Of a DNA stretch of 64,000 nucleotides, positions 7,632 to 17,447 are shown piece after piece (position 1 is the stretch's first letter; each line of letters starts with the position of its first letter). Below the pieces are notes generated by a model. The model did no database searches. It was not told the origin of the DNA and saw only the letters and a program-made list of their open reading frames with translations. The stretch covers positions 4,267,501 to 4,331,500 of the forward strand of contig NZ_CP019426.1 in the NCBI RefSeq assembly GCF_009834515.1, written 5' to 3'. This stretch comes from Pseudomonas sp. R84. Its GTDB lineage: Bacteria; Pseudomonadota; Gammaproteobacteria; Pseudomonadales; Pseudomonadaceae. A program made the position numbers and the translations under genes.

Positions 7632-8789
7632 GGCCTCGGCGCACATTTCGCGCGGCTTGAGCGTCATCAGCACCATGGCGAGGAACACCGAGAGCAAGAT
7701 GAATCCGGCGGCGGCAAAGCCGAGGAAGCCCAGACCCGCGCTGTCGATGACCCGGCCTCCGACGATAGCGCCCAGACCGATGCCCAGATTGGCCCCAGCG
7801 ATGTTCAACGAGGCGGCAAACGCCGGCGCTTCTGGCGCGGCTTTCATCAGCCGCACGTGGCTGACCAGGAACAACGCAGCCTGGGTAATGCCCCAGATCC
7901 CCATCGCCACTGCCAGCCCCAGCGGTGAGTGAATATTCGGTACCAGCGAGACCATGCCGGCAATCATGAACGCACAGAACAACACCGACGCCCCCAGCGG
8001 ATGGCGGTCCACCGCACGACCGCCCAGCGAGTTGCCGATCAGCCCGACCGCACCGAAGGCCATCAGGCACCAACCCACCACAGTGCCGTTGAAACCGGCG
8101 AGGCGCTCAAGAATGTCGGCCAGATAGGTGTAAGCGGTGAACATACCGCTGAACACCAGAATCGACAGCAGGATATGGCCAATCATCAACGGGCTGCGCA
8201 GGATCTTGAATTGCGAACGGAAGCTGACCTGATGCTGGTGCAGACTGGTTTTCGGCAGGTAAACAAATAGCAGCAAGGCTTTGGCAAAAGCGATGACCGC
8301 AAGAATGCCAAAGGCACTGCGCCAGCCGAACGCGTCAGAAATCAGCGTGCCGACCGGGATGCCAAACACCGTCGCACAGACGATGCCGAAACCGATTTTG
8401 GCGATCGCGCGGCCGGCGAAATCCGGACCGACGATGTCCACTGCCGTTTCACTGGCCAAAGCCCAGAACACCGGCAGACCGAGCGCCGGGATCAACCGGG
8501 CAATCGCCATCACCCAGATGTTTGGCGCCAGCGCCGCCACGGTATTGGCCAGACCAAACATGATCAGGATGCTGATAAACAGCTTGCGCCGCTCGAAGCG
8601 GGCGAAATATGCGGTCAGGAAAGGCCCGAACATGGCCACGGTAAAAGCGAACAGCGTCACCAGCAACCCGGCCTGTGGGATGGTGACTTCAAGGTCTCGG
8701 GCAATCGCCGGCAACAGGCCGACGATGACGAATTCCGTGGTCAGCACCGTGAACCCGGCGGCGGACAACAGAAGAATGGGCAACAGCAT
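7626..8789 (-). CDS. MFS transporter, AraJ/YdhP-like efflux type
   Basis: 387 aa from the ATG at 8789, which has GGAG eight bases upstream; an N-terminal extension in the same frame has no ribosome binding site. About 12 hydrophobic segments. The N-terminus MLLPILLLSAAGFTVLTTEFVIVGLLPAI carries the TTEFVIVGLLP motif of the DHA1 drug/arabinose-efflux subgroup. Substrate unknown. Its 3' end overlaps nhaR by 6 bp. Confidence 0.85.
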   Translation of the reverse strand: MLLPILLLSAAGFTVLTTEFVIVGLLPAIARDLEVTIPQAGLLVTLFAFTVAMFGPFLTAYFARFERRKLFISILIMFGLANTVAALAPNIWVMAIARLIPALGLPVFWALASETAVDIVGPDFAGRAIAKIGFGIVCATVFGIPVGTLISDAFGWRSAFGILAVIAFAKALLLFVYLPKTSLHQHQVSFRSQFKILRSPLMIGHILLSILVFSGMFTAYTYLADILERLAGFNGTVVGWCLMAFGAVGLIGNSLGGRAVDRHPLGASVLFCAFMIAGMVSLVPNIHSPLGLAVAMGIWGITQAALFLVSHVRLMKAAPEAPAFAASLNIAGANLGIGLGAIVGGRVIDSAGLGFLGFAAAGFILLSVFLAMVLMTLKPREMCAEAS

Positions 8790-9127
8790 GCGCAACTCCA
8801 GCAAAACGACGACACCAGCGTTGACCCGGAGGCCCGCTGGCGAAATTTGAAAATAAGGATGCGCAATCTTAACAGAGTGTGTCCGGGCTGACTTGCCCAA
8901 ACCTGTCTATCTTGCCGACAACTCCGGTGGCAGATCGTCACAGGCCTGAAGGATAAGGCCTACGCTGTGATAAAGTCCGCGCCCTGAAAAACGTACAACC
9001 TGTTCAGCGGCCGGTTTAATGGCGTTGATGTCGCCTCAACACTTTCGGTGCGTGGCGGTGGTCTGCCCCCGTTTTGCCATCGCTATCACGCAACCCCTGC
9101 ACCCTATAAAAAATCAGAGATGCCGCT
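8790..9127. other. Divergent intergenic region between the MFS gene and sstT
   Basis: 338 bp holding the promoters of both divergent genes. No small gene with a ribosome binding site and no clear terminator or repeat is visible. GAGATGCCGCT immediately before the sstT ATG is its ribosome binding site. Confidence 0.4.
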
Positions 9128-10360
9128 ATGACTGCTTCATCCCCTTCTCTACTGCACCGCCTCAAGAACCTGAGCCTGGTCACACAGATCCTCATCGGCC
9201 TGATCGCCGGTATTGCCTTGGCGATGTTTGCCCCGCAACTGGCAAAAGACACCGCGTTCATCGGCAAAGTGTTCGTGTCGGCGTTGAAAGCTGTCGCACC
9301 GATCCTGGTGTTCGTGCTGGTGATGGCTTCCATTGCCAACCACAAACACGGCCAGGAAACCCACATCCGCCCGATTCTGTTCCTCTATCTGCTGGGCACC
9401 TTCGCCGCAGCAGTGGTGGCCGTGGTCGCGAGCATGGCGTTCCCGTCGCATCTGGTGCTGTCCACCGATAACGTCGCGGTGACCGCGCCAGGTGGCATTG
9501 CCGAAGTGTTGCAGAGCCTGTTGCTGAGCGTCGTGGATAACCCGGTGAATGCACTCATCAACGCCAACTTCATTGGCATTCTGGCGTGGGCAATCGGCAT
9601 GGGCGTCGCGATTCGCCATGCTGGCGACACCACCCGCGAAGTGCTCGGTGATCTGTCCAACGGCGTGACCTTGATCGTGCGTGTGGTGATTCGCTTTGCA
9701 CCGCTGGGTATTTTCGGTCTGGTCGCTTCGACGCTGGCGACTTCGGGCTTCGGCGCGCTGATCGGTTATGCGCACCTGCTGGCCGTGCTGCTCGGTTGCA
9801 TGCTGTTCGTGGCGCTGGTGATGAACCCGCTGATCGTGTTCTGGAAGCTGCGTCGCAACCCGTACCCGCTGACCCTCAAGTGCCTGCGTGAAAGCGGCAT
9901 CACCGCGTTCTTCACCCGCAGTTCGGCAGCGAATATTCCGGTGAATCTGGAATTGAGCAAACGCCTAGGTCTGCATGAAGACACCTATTCGGTGTCGATC
10001 CCGCTGGGCGCGACCATCAACATGGCCGGTGCGGCGATCACCATTACCGTATTGACGCTGGCTGCCGTGCACACATTGGGTATTGCCGTGGACATTCCTA
10101 CCGCGATTCTGCTCAGCGTTGTCGCCGCGATTTGTGCCTGTGGCGCTTCGGGTGTGGCCGGTGGTTCGTTGCTGTTGATTCCGTTGGCGTGCAGCCTGTT
10201 TGGCATTCCGAGCGAGATTGCCATGCAGGTGGTGGCGGTCGGTTTCATTATTGGGGTGCTGCAGGATTCGGCAGAGACGGCGCTGAACTCGTCGACTGAT
10301 GTGTTGTTTACCGCAGCGGCGTGCCTGGGGGAAGAAGCAAAAGCCCAGCGCACTGCGTAA
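9128..10360 (+). CDS. sstT: Serine/threonine:sodium symporter SstT
   Basis: 410-aa DAACS-family inner-membrane carrier importing Ser and Thr with Na+. The family signatures [20 protein letters not shown] and [14 protein letters not shown] are present near residues 265-310, as is the conserved [18 protein letters not shown] segment near 345. Eight transmembrane segments and re-entrant loops are expected. Length matches SstT (about 410). A strong terminator follows, so it is monocistronic. Confidence 0.95.
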   Translation: MTASSPSLLHRLKNLSLVTQILIGLIAGIALAMFAPQLAKDTAFIGKVFVSALKAVAPILVFVLVMASIANHKHGQETHIRPILFLYLLGTFAAAVVAVVASMAFPSHLVLSTDNVAVTAPGGIAEVLQSLLLSVVDNPVNALINANFIGILAWAIGMGVAIRHAGDTTREVLGDLSNGVTLIVRVVIRFAPLGIFGLVASTLATSGFGALIGYAHLLAVLLGCMLFVALVMNPLIVFWKLRRNPYPLTLKCLRESGITAFFTRSSAANIPVNLELSKRLGLHEDTYSVSIPLGATINMAGAAITITVLTLAAVHTLGIAVDIPTAILLSVVAAICACGASGVAGGSLLLIPLACSLFGIPSEIAMQVVAVGFIIGVLQDSAETALNSSTDVLFTAAACLGEEAKAQRTA

Positions 10361-10373
10361 CAATTGCCGCAAT

Positions 10374-10412
10374 GAAAAGCCCGCCGAGGTGTGAACCCGG
10401 GCGGGCTTTTTT
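10374..10412 (+). terminator. Terminator of sstT
   Basis: AAAAGCCCGCC and GGGCGGGCTTTTTT form a GC-rich stem with a loop of about 13 nt and a T run. Confidence 0.88.
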
Positions 10413-10428
10413 GTGGCTGAGATCTTTC

Positions 10429-10595
10429 CCCCCTCACCCCAACCCTCTCCCCCCAAGGGGGGCGAGGGGGAAAGGGAGCCGATCTTCGTCGCCTTCAAGT
10501 CTTGAGTTCGACTCGATAGATCAGGTCAGCGTATCCCGAACCAACAACGCGGTCAGTCCCCTCTCCCTCTGGGAGAGGGCTAGGGTGAGGGCTTT
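10429..10595. repeat. Long imperfect palindrome (CCCTCACCC...GGGTGAGGG element)
   Basis: Same architecture as the element at 5341: CCCCTCACCCCAACCCTCTC at the left, CCCCTCTCCCT..GAGAGGGCTAGGGTGAGG at the right, with AGTCTTGAGTTCGACTCG and AGGTCAGCGTAT inside. It fills the gap between sstT and the DUF1993 gene. Confidence 0.8.
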
Positions 10596-10601
10596 GACTT
10601 T

Positions 10602-11111
10602 TTAGAACGCGCCCATGTAATCACGCTTGCCCACTTCAACACCGTTATGACGCAGCAACGCATAAGTGGTGGTGACGTGGAAGAAGAACTGCGGCAGACC
10701 GTAAGTCAGCAGGTAAGCCTGACCGCTGAAGCGTTTTTCCTTTGGGGTGCCCGGACGAGTAACGATTTCGATGCCTTCCTTGCCATCGATCTGCTCTGGC
10801 TTGATCTCGCCAATGTAGGCCAGCACCTTGGCAATCAGGGCTTGCAGCTCGGCGAAGGTGGTTTCGGTATCGTCGTACTTCGGCACTTCGACTTCAGCCA
10901 GACGCGAGGAAACGCCTTTAGCGAAGTCCACGGCGATCTGTACCTGACGGGTCAGCGGGAACATGTCCGGGTACAGACGAGCCTGCAGGAACGCGTTCGG
11001 GTCGATGTTTTTCTCGGTGGCGTGGGCTTCAGCCTTTTTCAGTACATCGCTCAAAGCGTTGAGCATTTGTTGAAAAACCGGGACGGATGCGGCGTACAGG
11101 GAAATGGTCAT
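10602..11111 (-). CDS. DUF1993 family protein
   Basis: 169-aa soluble, mostly helical protein beginning MTISLYAASVPVFQQMLNAL. The conserved C-terminal FFFHVTTTYALLRHNGVEVGKRDYMG matches the DUF1993 family, a DinB-like four-helix fold; the biochemical role is unknown. It stops directly beside the repeat element. It is divergent from the YceH gene. Confidence 0.88.
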   Translation of the reverse strand: MTISLYAASVPVFQQMLNALSDVLKKAEAHATEKNIDPNAFLQARLYPDMFPLTRQVQIAVDFAKGVSSRLAEVEVPKYDDTETTFAELQALIAKVLAYIGEIKPEQIDGKEGIEIVTRPGTPKEKRFSGQAYLLTYGLPQFFFHVTTTYALLRHNGVEVGKRDYMGAF

Positions 11112-11236
11112 GGCAGTCTCGTGTGGTGGCTGGGTGGAACAAGGAGGCGATTATAGCCATGCTTGATGACCACACGGCTTGCCTTTTGTTTGGCAAGGAT
11201 TAGGCTAGGCGCCTTCGACTGCAGAGGGAACGCGCG

Positions 11237-11884
11237 ATGACCACAGAACCAGAATCCACCTTCGACGAGCCACGGCTCAACGCCGCGGAAATCCGCATCC
11301 TCGGCTCGTTGATCGAGAAACAGGCGACCAGCCCGGAAACCTATCCGCTGACCCTAAATGCACTGGTCACGGCGTGCAATCAGAAAACCAGCCGCGAACC
11401 GGTGATGAACCTGACTCAGGGTCAGGTCGGCCAGAGTTTGCGCGCGCTCGAAGGTCGCGGTTTCGCCAAGCTGGTGATGGGCAGTCGCGCCGACCGCTGG
11501 GAGCACAAGGTCGACAAGGCGCTGGAGCTGGTGCCGGCGCAGGTGATTCTCAGCGGATTGATGTTTCTGCGCGGCCCGCAGACCATCAATGAACTGCTGA
11601 CCCGCAGTGGGCGCATGCATGAATTTGAAGACACCGAGCAGGTGGTGCATCAGCTTGAGCGTTTGATTGCGCGGGGGTTGGCCGTGTTGATTCCGCGCCA
11701 GGCCGGGCAACGTGAAGATCGTTACACCCATGCGCTGGGTGATCCAGCGGATATCGAGGTGATCATGGCGGCGCGGCAGAATCCTTCGGATCGCGGTGCA
11801 AGCAGTGGCGTTTCGGTTGAACGCATCGAAGAGCTGGAGGCGCGGATCGCGGCACTGGAAGAACGCCTGGCCCGTCTGGAATAG
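11237..11884 (+). CDS. YceH/DUF480 family protein
   Basis: 215 aa with two winged-helix domains (about 12-90 and 100-180) and a C-terminal coiled coil rich in E, L and R ([19 protein letters not shown]). The N-terminal signature [25 protein letters not shown] is diagnostic of the DUF480 family. AGAGGGAA precedes the ATG. The fold suggests nucleic acid binding, but the cellular role is not established. Confidence 0.9.
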   Translation: MTTEPESTFDEPRLNAAEIRILGSLIEKQATSPETYPLTLNALVTACNQKTSREPVMNLTQGQVGQSLRALEGRGFAKLVMGSRADRWEHKVDKALELVPAQVILSGLMFLRGPQTINELLTRSGRMHEFEDTEQVVHQLERLIARGLAVLIPRQAGQREDRYTHALGDPADIEVIMAARQNPSDRGASSGVSVERIEELEARIAALEERLARLE

Positions 11885-11900
11885 CCACCACCGTTTTATT

Positions 11901-11988
11901 GTGGGAGCGAGCTTGCTCGCGAATGCGGTGTGTCATCCAACGATGATGTAACTGACACGGCCTATTCGCGAGCAAGCTCGCCCCCACA
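11901..11988. repeat. REPIN, GTGGGAGCGAGC type
   Basis: GTGGGAGCGAGCTTGCTCGC and its inverted copy GCGAGCAAGCTCGCCCCCAC flank about 45 bp containing TGTCA..TGACA. It sits in the convergent gap between the YceH and cupin genes. Other copies are at 12634 and 19624. Confidence 0.9.
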
Positions 11989-12019
11989 GGGGTTATTCAT
12001 CAGGTTTCAGATCCTGGGG

Positions 12020-12538
12020 TTATTCACCATCCCAGTAATCAACGCCATCCTTCTGCCGCGCCACAGCGACAAAGCCTGAAGTATTACCTTCGGCATCCAC
12101 CTGAAAGTTATCCATCACCGCGTACTTGTTCGAATCCGGGTATTCGCAAATTTCCGGCTGCTGCTGTGTACTCACGGCCAGATATCGCAATTCGCCCGAG
12201 CTGGTATTGATGATCTGATGCGCCTGCTCCGGCCCACCCGGCGGACAGGCGATCACATCACCTTGGCGAATCGGAAAACGCTCGGCGCCAAGACGCACCT
12301 CGCCCTCCCCGGCCACCACGTAGAACATCTCCTCATTGACCCGATGGCTGTGAAACGGGCTGCCACGCATGCCCGGTGGTAGCGCATATAGGCGATAACC
12401 GAGTTTTTGCGATCCCAATTGCTGGCCGATACGGGCCATGCGCTGCTGATAGCGCCCGGCGGTTTCGCCTTCCGGGGCCAGGGCTTCGGGCAGGGGTTCG
12501 AGTTCGACCTGATGCAGGTTGAGAATAGGTGGGTGCAT
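12020..12538 (-). CDS. Cupin domain protein
   Basis: 172 aa. The central beta-barrel carries the cupin metal motif 1 as PFHSHRVNEEMFYVVAGEGE (His, His, Glu) and a second motif region GGPEQAHQIINTS with one His. GAGGC precedes the ATG. The metal-binding set (HxH..E..H) is intact, so a metal-dependent enzyme or sugar/ligand-binding role is possible; the substrate is unknown. Confidence 0.85.
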   Translation of the reverse strand: MHPPILNLHQVELEPLPEALAPEGETAGRYQQRMARIGQQLGSQKLGYRLYALPPGMRGSPFHSHRVNEEMFYVVAGEGEVRLGAERFPIRQGDVIACPPGGPEQAHQIINTSSGELRYLAVSTQQQPEICEYPDSNKYAVMDNFQVDAEGNTSGFVAVARQKDGVDYWDGE

Positions 12539-12633
12539 GGGGAGCCTCGGTCACGGTTTTTGTGGTGGGCAAGTCTGTGCTTGCTGGGGAGGCAGTATAG
12601 GCATTGATGGCCGGCGTGAAACCGCGTCGCATC

Positions 12634-12728
12634 CTTCGCGAGCAGGCTCGCTCCCACAGGGAATCTACAGCGAACACACAATCTGTGTATGACAAAAATT
12701 CAACTGTGGGAGCGAGCTTGCTCGCGAA
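12634..12728. repeat. REP pair, GTGGGAGCGAGC type, outward orientation
   Basis: An inverted REP (TTCGCGAGCAGGCTCGCTCC) followed about 45 bp later by a forward REP (GTGGGAGCGAGCTTGCTCGC). The order of the two arms is opposite to the copy at 11901. Confidence 0.88.
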
Positions 12729-12760
12729 GAGGCCCGCCAGATCAACGCAAAAACAAAGAA

Positions 12761-13579
12761 TCAGCTCCGGGCAAACGCTACCGCCGCCGCAAACTGCTCT
12801 TCATTCGGCCGAACGCCTGTGTACAGCACAAACTGCTCCAGCGCCTGGATCGCGATGACTTCCAGCCCGGTAATCACCTTTTTACCTTCGGCCCGAGCGC
12901 GCACGATCAGCGGAGTTTCCGACGGAATCGCCACCACATCAAAAACCGTCTCGGCCGCTGCAATAACTTCAGGCGCAAACGCCAACTGCCCCGCCTCCGG
13001 CCCCCCGTCCATACCCACCGGCGTCACATTGATCAGCATCTGCGGGCGCTCCTCGCCCAGTTCCGCCTGCCAGCGATAACCCAGCGAATCCGCCAATGCA
13101 CGCCCGGCGCGCTCGTTACGGGCGACGATCGAACCGTTTTTATAACCGCCATCGCGCAAGGCGCTGGCCACCGCTTTGGCCATGCCGCCGCTGCCACGCA
13201 GGGCGAAGGTCGACTCCTTGGGCACCGCGTGGGTTTTCAGCAACTGCTCGATAGCAATGTAATCGGTGTTGTAAGCCTTGAGATGGCCGTTGGTGTTGAC
13301 GATGGTGTTGATCGACTGGATCGCCGCCGCCGACGCACCCAGTTCATCGACCAGCGCAATGCACGCTTCCTTGAACGGCATCGACACGCCGCAACCGCGA
13401 ATGCCCAAGGCGCGAATGCCGCCGACTGCGCCGGTCAGGTCCTGGCTGCTGAACGCCTTGTAGTAGAAATTCAGGCCCAACTGCTCATACAAATGGTTAT
13501 GAAAACGCAGACCGAAATTGCCTGGCCGCCCTGACAGGGACATGCACAGCTGGGTGTCTTTGTTCGGGTTCATCTGCAT
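12761..13579 (-). CDS. Shikimate 5-dehydrogenase-like protein
   Basis: 272 aa, NAD(P)-dependent. The N-terminal substrate domain shows CMSLSGRPGNFG and GCGVSMPFKEACI, where the Lys is the catalytic one. NTDYIAIEQLL follows, then a nucleotide-binding domain with LRGSGGMAKAVASALRD and a C-terminal helix. The first motif is SGRPGN rather than the AroE-typical PxSxSPxxHN. It therefore belongs to an accessory AroE/YdiB-like branch and may act on another substrate such as quinate. AAGGAGAAG precedes the ATG. Confidence 0.82.
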   Translation of the reverse strand: MQMNPNKDTQLCMSLSGRPGNFGLRFHNHLYEQLGLNFYYKAFSSQDLTGAVGGIRALGIRGCGVSMPFKEACIALVDELGASAAAIQSINTIVNTNGHLKAYNTDYIAIEQLLKTHAVPKESTFALRGSGGMAKAVASALRDGGYKNGSIVARNERAGRALADSLGYRWQAELGEERPQMLINVTPVGMDGGPEAGQLAFAPEVIAAAETVFDVVAIPSETPLIVRARAEGKKVITGLEVIAIQALEQFVLYTGVRPNEEQFAAAVAFARS

Positions 13580-13835
13580 GAAACTTCTCCTTCAAACGCA
13601 CTTTCGGATAGACGGGATTAGCCAGCCCATCGGGTTCTGAACGATCATAGAGGCCTGTTTTAAACGTGTTCTGTGGCCCTTGCACGGCCCGGTAAAGAAG
13701 CCGGTACAGACCTTACACAAAATTTACCCAGCGGCTGTGCTGATTTTCAGAATTTCGCTGTCTTAGAAGTATCCCCGCGACAACTGTGGGCCTGGTGCAG
13801 GCCCTGCCGCCGGGTCGAAGAACCGAGGACTTATC

Positions 13836-14195
13836 ATGATTCGTAAACTCCCCATTCTGGCCTTGTTGATTGGCGCACTCGCTGTCACAGGTCAGGCAGA
13901 AGCCGGTGGTGGCCACGGCTGGCAAGGCCCTGCGGTGTTTGGCGCGATCGTCGGCTCGGCCATCATCGGCTCGGCACTGATCAATCAGGATCGGCCGGTG
14001 TATGTGCAACAACAGCCGGTTTATGTTCAGCCGCAACCGGTCTACGTGCAGCAGCCGCCACCACCGGTCTACTATCAGCCGGCACCGGTGTATGTGCAGC
14101 AACCGGTTTACATTCAACAGGCCCCCGTCTACTACGGCCCGCCTCGCGGTTATTACGGCCGGCCACATGGCTACTACGGTGGCCCACGCTGGTAA
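13836..14195 (+). CDS. Exported PxPV-repeat protein
   Basis: 119-aa precursor with a signal peptide (cleavage near GQAEA, residue 23) and a short glycine/alanine hydrophobic segment (GAIVGSAIIGSALI). A low-complexity tail of repeated PVYVQQ/QPVYVQP units follows, then GYYGRPHGYYGGPRW. This composition matches the Pseudomonas PxPV family of small cell-envelope proteins of unknown function. It has its own terminator and is isolated. Confidence 0.85.
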   Translation: MIRKLPILALLIGALAVTGQAEAGGGHGWQGPAVFGAIVGSAIIGSALINQDRPVYVQQQPVYVQPQPVYVQQPPPPVYYQPAPVYVQQPVYIQQAPVYYGPPRGYYGRPHGYYGGPRW

Positions 14196-14206
14196 CCGAA
14201 ACACAG

Positions 14207-14234
14207 AGCCCCGCTTTTATAGCGGGGCTTTTTT
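14207..14234 (+). terminator. Terminator of the PxPV protein gene
   Basis: AGCCCCGCT-TTTAT-AGCGGGGCT stem followed by a T run, 12 bp after the stop codon. Confidence 0.9.
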
Positions 14235-14425
14235 ATGACCGTTGGTCGGCCAACGTCTGAAAAAATCTCGCCAAGGTCGCTGTGAGGACAGTTTCACCGG
14301 CTAAAGTCGGCATGATTGATTGACCGTAATGTACTTTTCCATAAAACGGTCATTTATTTGTCATGACGGAACCGCAATCTGAATCCGTCCGTAAACAACA
14401 GGTTGATAACAACAAGGACGACTGT

Positions 14426-14620
14426 ATGCCAACACAAAACCCGCACCGCATTGTCGGTCTGTGCACCTCCAGCAAGGTGTACAGCGCGCTGACCGAACTC
14501 AAGCACCTGGAAGGCCATCGCTGCGCCAAGTTTCTTTCGCTGCTGGCGGAGAATCTGGTGCACAAAGGTTTGCTCAACGAACGCGAAGTCATGCACATGC
14601 TCGATCAAGTGGTCGACTGA
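14426..14620 (+). CDS. Small conserved protein, 64 aa
   Basis: Starts MPTQNPHRIVGLCTSSKVYS with AAGGACGA upstream. An earlier in-frame ATG at 14363 has no ribosome binding site. It is mostly helical, with KHLEGHRCAKFLSLLAENLVHKG and a final acidic helix. No signal peptide. It looks like a small Pseudomonas cytosolic protein of unknown function. Confidence 0.65.
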   Translation: MPTQNPHRIVGLCTSSKVYSALTELKHLEGHRCAKFLSLLAENLVHKGLLNEREVMHMLDQVVD

Positions 14621-14718
14621 AGCCTCAATGGCATCAATGACCACTATCGAAAGCGTTGATTGTCCGTAGAAGCGACGAATCTCTAAGGTAGCTCCATTGT
14701 TAGATGGAGGTACTCGTC

Positions 14719-14901
14719 ATGGCTCAGGTTCAAATCATGTCCGTTATCGGTAGCGCTGTTCCCGCCTCGCTCAGGGCATCGGGCTTGCTCGCCTGCTGGT
14801 ATCTGATGCGCGACGGCGAAGCCATCAGCGGCCCGCTGACCTCATTGCCCGCCGCGCAGGCACTGTCGCAAAAACTCGTCAGCGAGCCTTTTCACGCTTA
14901 A
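14719..14901 (+). CDS. Small conserved protein, 60 aa
   Basis: Starts MAQVQIMSVIGSAVPASLRA. The ATG at 14719 has GGAGG nine bases upstream, whereas the frame's first ATG at 14704 lies inside that site. The central ACWYLMRDGEAISGPLTSL segment resembles a short GYF-like or DUF-type beta motif. The stop overlaps the convergent permease gene by 4 bp. Function unknown. Confidence 0.6.
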   Translation: MAQVQIMSVIGSAVPASLRASGLLACWYLMRDGEAISGPLTSLPAAQALSQKLVSEPFHA

Positions 14902-15959
14902 GGCAGTTGCACCTTGGGCTTGGTCTCGGCGAACAGCGCCCAACTCGACATGAACAGCGCGGCGATCAGCGGCCCGATCACAAAGCCATTCAGGCCGAAT
15001 ACCGCCAGACCACCCAGGGTCGAGATCAGAATCAGGTAATCGGGCATTTTGGTGTCCTTGCCCACCAGAATCGGCCGTAGCACGTTGTCCACCAGCCCAA
15101 TCACAAATACCCCGAACAGGCCCAGCACCACGCCTTGCCAGATCATCCCGCTGAGCAGGAAATACACCGCCACCGGCGCCCAGACGATCCCCGCGCCGAC
15201 CGCTGGCAGCAACGACAGAAACCCCATCAAGACCGCCCACAGCAATGCGCTGGGGATGTCGAGAAACCAGAAAATCGCTCCGCCCAGCGCGCCTTGAGTC
15301 ACCGCGACTACGAGATTGCCCTTCACCGTCGCCCGTACCACGCGGTTGAACTTCAACTGCAAGCGCCGCTTGTGACCTTCCTCCAGTGGCACGGCAGTGC
15401 GCACCTTGCGCGCCAGTTCGGCGCCGTCACGCAGAAAGAAAAACAGCAAATACAGCATGATGAAAAAACTCACCACGAATTCGAATGTGCCCTGACCAAA
15501 ACTGAATGCCTGGCTGGCCAGCACCTGGCTGCCCTGCATTGCCGATTTGACGATTTTCTCGCGCAGGCCATTGAGTTCGCCCATGCCGAAGCGGTCAAGC
15601 AAGTGCTGAAAGTACGGCGGCAAGCTGTGCTTGAATTGCGCCAGGTACGCGGCAATGTCCAGCTCACCACTTTCGATATTCTTGTAAACCGTCGCCCCTT
15701 CCTGCACCAGCAACACGCTGACGATGATCACCGGCAGAATCGCGATGACCAGACAGATGCTCAACGTGCACAGCGAGGTCAGGTTGCGTTGCCAGCCGAA
15801 TTTCGCCTGCAACTTGCGTTGCATCGGCGCAAACAGGATGCCGAGGATCACCGCCCAGAACACCGCACCGTAGAACGGCAACAGGATCCAGATGAAGGCC
15901 ACCGTGACCAGCACCAGCAGCACGGTCAGGGATTTGAATTGAAGACTCTTTTCGTTCAT
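14898..15959 (-). CDS. AI-2E/PerM family transporter
   Basis: 353-aa inner-membrane protein with about eight hydrophobic segments and a soluble region after the third. Conserved features include FYGAVFWAVILGILFAPM near the N-terminus and LPAVGAGIVWAPVAVY and LVDNVLRPILVGK near residues 255-310. Relatives (TqsA, PerM, YdiK) export autoinducer-2 or have unknown roles. The ligand here is unknown. Confidence 0.88.
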   Translation of the reverse strand: MNEKSLQFKSLTVLLVLVTVAFIWILLPFYGAVFWAVILGILFAPMQRKLQAKFGWQRNLTSLCTLSICLVIAILPVIIVSVLLVQEGATVYKNIESGELDIAAYLAQFKHSLPPYFQHLLDRFGMGELNGLREKIVKSAMQGSQVLASQAFSFGQGTFEFVVSFFIMLYLLFFFLRDGAELARKVRTAVPLEEGHKRRLQLKFNRVVRATVKGNLVVAVTQGALGGAIFWFLDIPSALLWAVLMGFLSLLPAVGAGIVWAPVAVYFLLSGMIWQGVVLGLFGVFVIGLVDNVLRPILVGKDTKMPDYLILISTLGGLAVFGLNGFVIGPLIAALFMSSWALFAETKPKVQLP

Positions 15960-16114
15960 GTCCGGTCCATGTCAGTCAGGCGTCATGCACGCCCCGCTCC
16001 TTAGTCAGCCGCGGCGTGCACGAGTGCCATCTTTATTCATGGAGCATAGATCCAGATCAACAAACCCTCGCCGCATCTGACTTACCTTGCCGCGCTTTTG
16101 CGACCGACACCGCC

Positions 16115-17446
16115 ATGACCTCGATCCTCGCCGCACCCGAACTGCTCGCCCCCGCCGGTACCCTGAAAAACATGCGCTACGCCTTCGCCTATGGCGCCGA
16201 TGCGGTCTACGCGGGCCAGCCGCGTTATAGCCTGCGGGTGCGCAACAACGAGTTCGATCACGCCAACCTCGCGCTGGGCATTGGTGAGGCCCAGGCAAAG
16301 GGCAAGCGCTTCTACGTGGTGGTCAACATCGCGCCGCACAACGCCAAGCTGAAGACTTTCCTCAAGGATCTGGCGCCGGTCATCGGGATGGCGCCGGATG
16401 CGCTGATCATGTCCGACCCGGGGCTGATCATGCTGGTGCGTCGGCACTTTCCGCAGATGCCGATTCACCTCTCGGTGCAGGCCAATACGGTGAACTGGGC
16501 GAGTGTCGAGTTCTGGCAGCAGCAGGGTGTGAGCCGGATCATCCTGTCGCGGGAATTGTCGCTGGAAGAAATCGGCGAGATCCGCGAACAGGTGCCGGAC
16601 ATGGAGCTGGAAGTGTTCGTTCACGGCGCGCTGTGCATGGCCTATTCCGGGCGCTGTCTGCTCTCGGGCTATATGAACAAGCGCGATGCCAATCAGGGCA
16701 CCTGCACCAACGCCTGTCGCTGGAAATACTCGGCGCAAGAGGCCACGGAAAATCAGCTAGGCGAAATCGTTCAGACCTTTCAGCCCGAGCCGACCCTGGG
16801 CCTCGGCGCGCCGACCGATCAGGTGTTCCTGTTACAGGAAGCCAACCGCCCCGATGAATTGATGCCCGCTTTCGAAGACGAGCACGGCACCTACATCATG
16901 AACGCCAAGGACCTGCGCGCGGTGCAACACGTCGAGCGCCTGACGCGCATGGGCGTGCATTCATTGAAGATCGAGGGCCGAACCAAATCGCACTTCTATT
17001 GCGCACGCACCACGCAGGTGTATCGAAGGGCGATAGATGATGCTGTGGCCGGGCGTGAGTTTGATCGCAGCCTGATGACGGACTTGGAGTCACTTGCGCA
17101 GCGTGGCTACACCGAGGGTTTTCTGCGTCGGCATGTGCATGACGAGTATCAGAATTATCAGAATGGCAGCTCGGTTTCGGAGCGTCAGCAGTTCGTGGGT
17201 GAGCTGACGGGGGAGCGACGGGATCGGCTGGCTGAGGTCAAGGTGAAGAATCGCTTTGCACTGGGTGATCATCTGGAATTGATGACGCCCGCAGGCAATT
17301 TTCATTTTGATTTGCATGAGTTGCAGAGCCTCAAGGGTGAGGCGATCGAGGTGGCGCCGGGGGATGGGCATACGGTTTATGTGCCGATTCCGGAGGGGGT
17401 GGATTTGCGGTTTGGGTTGTTGATGCGGGATCTGCGGGGTGCCTGA
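16115..17446 (+). CDS. trhP: U32-family tRNA hydroxylation protein TrhP (YegQ)
   Basis: 443 aa from the ATG at 16115, the start that matches the family N-terminus TSILAAPELLAPAGTLKNM; a longer frame from 16016 has no support. The U32 signature EVFVHGALCMAYSGRCLLSGY is followed by NQGTCTNACRWKY, whose four cysteines likely hold an Fe-S cluster. TrhP is needed for prephenate-dependent formation of 5-hydroxyuridine at tRNA position 34. The ribosome binding site is weak. It is monocistronic, with a repeat element straight after the stop. Confidence 0.9.
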   Translation: MTSILAAPELLAPAGTLKNMRYAFAYGADAVYAGQPRYSLRVRNNEFDHANLALGIGEAQAKGKRFYVVVNIAPHNAKLKTFLKDLAPVIGMAPDALIMSDPGLIMLVRRHFPQMPIHLSVQANTVNWASVEFWQQQGVSRIILSRELSLEEIGEIREQVPDMELEVFVHGALCMAYSGRCLLSGYMNKRDANQGTCTNACRWKYSAQEATENQLGEIVQTFQPEPTLGLGAPTDQVFLLQEANRPDELMPAFEDEHGTYIMNAKDLRAVQHVERLTRMGVHSLKIEGRTKSHFYCARTTQVYRRAIDDAVAGREFDRSLMTDLESLAQRGYTEGFLRRHVHDEYQNYQNGSSVSERQQFVGELTGERRDRLAEVKVKNRFALGDHLELMTPAGNFHFDLHELQSLKGEAIEVAPGDGHTVYVPIPEGVDLRFGLLMRDLRGA

Positions 17447-17447
17447 G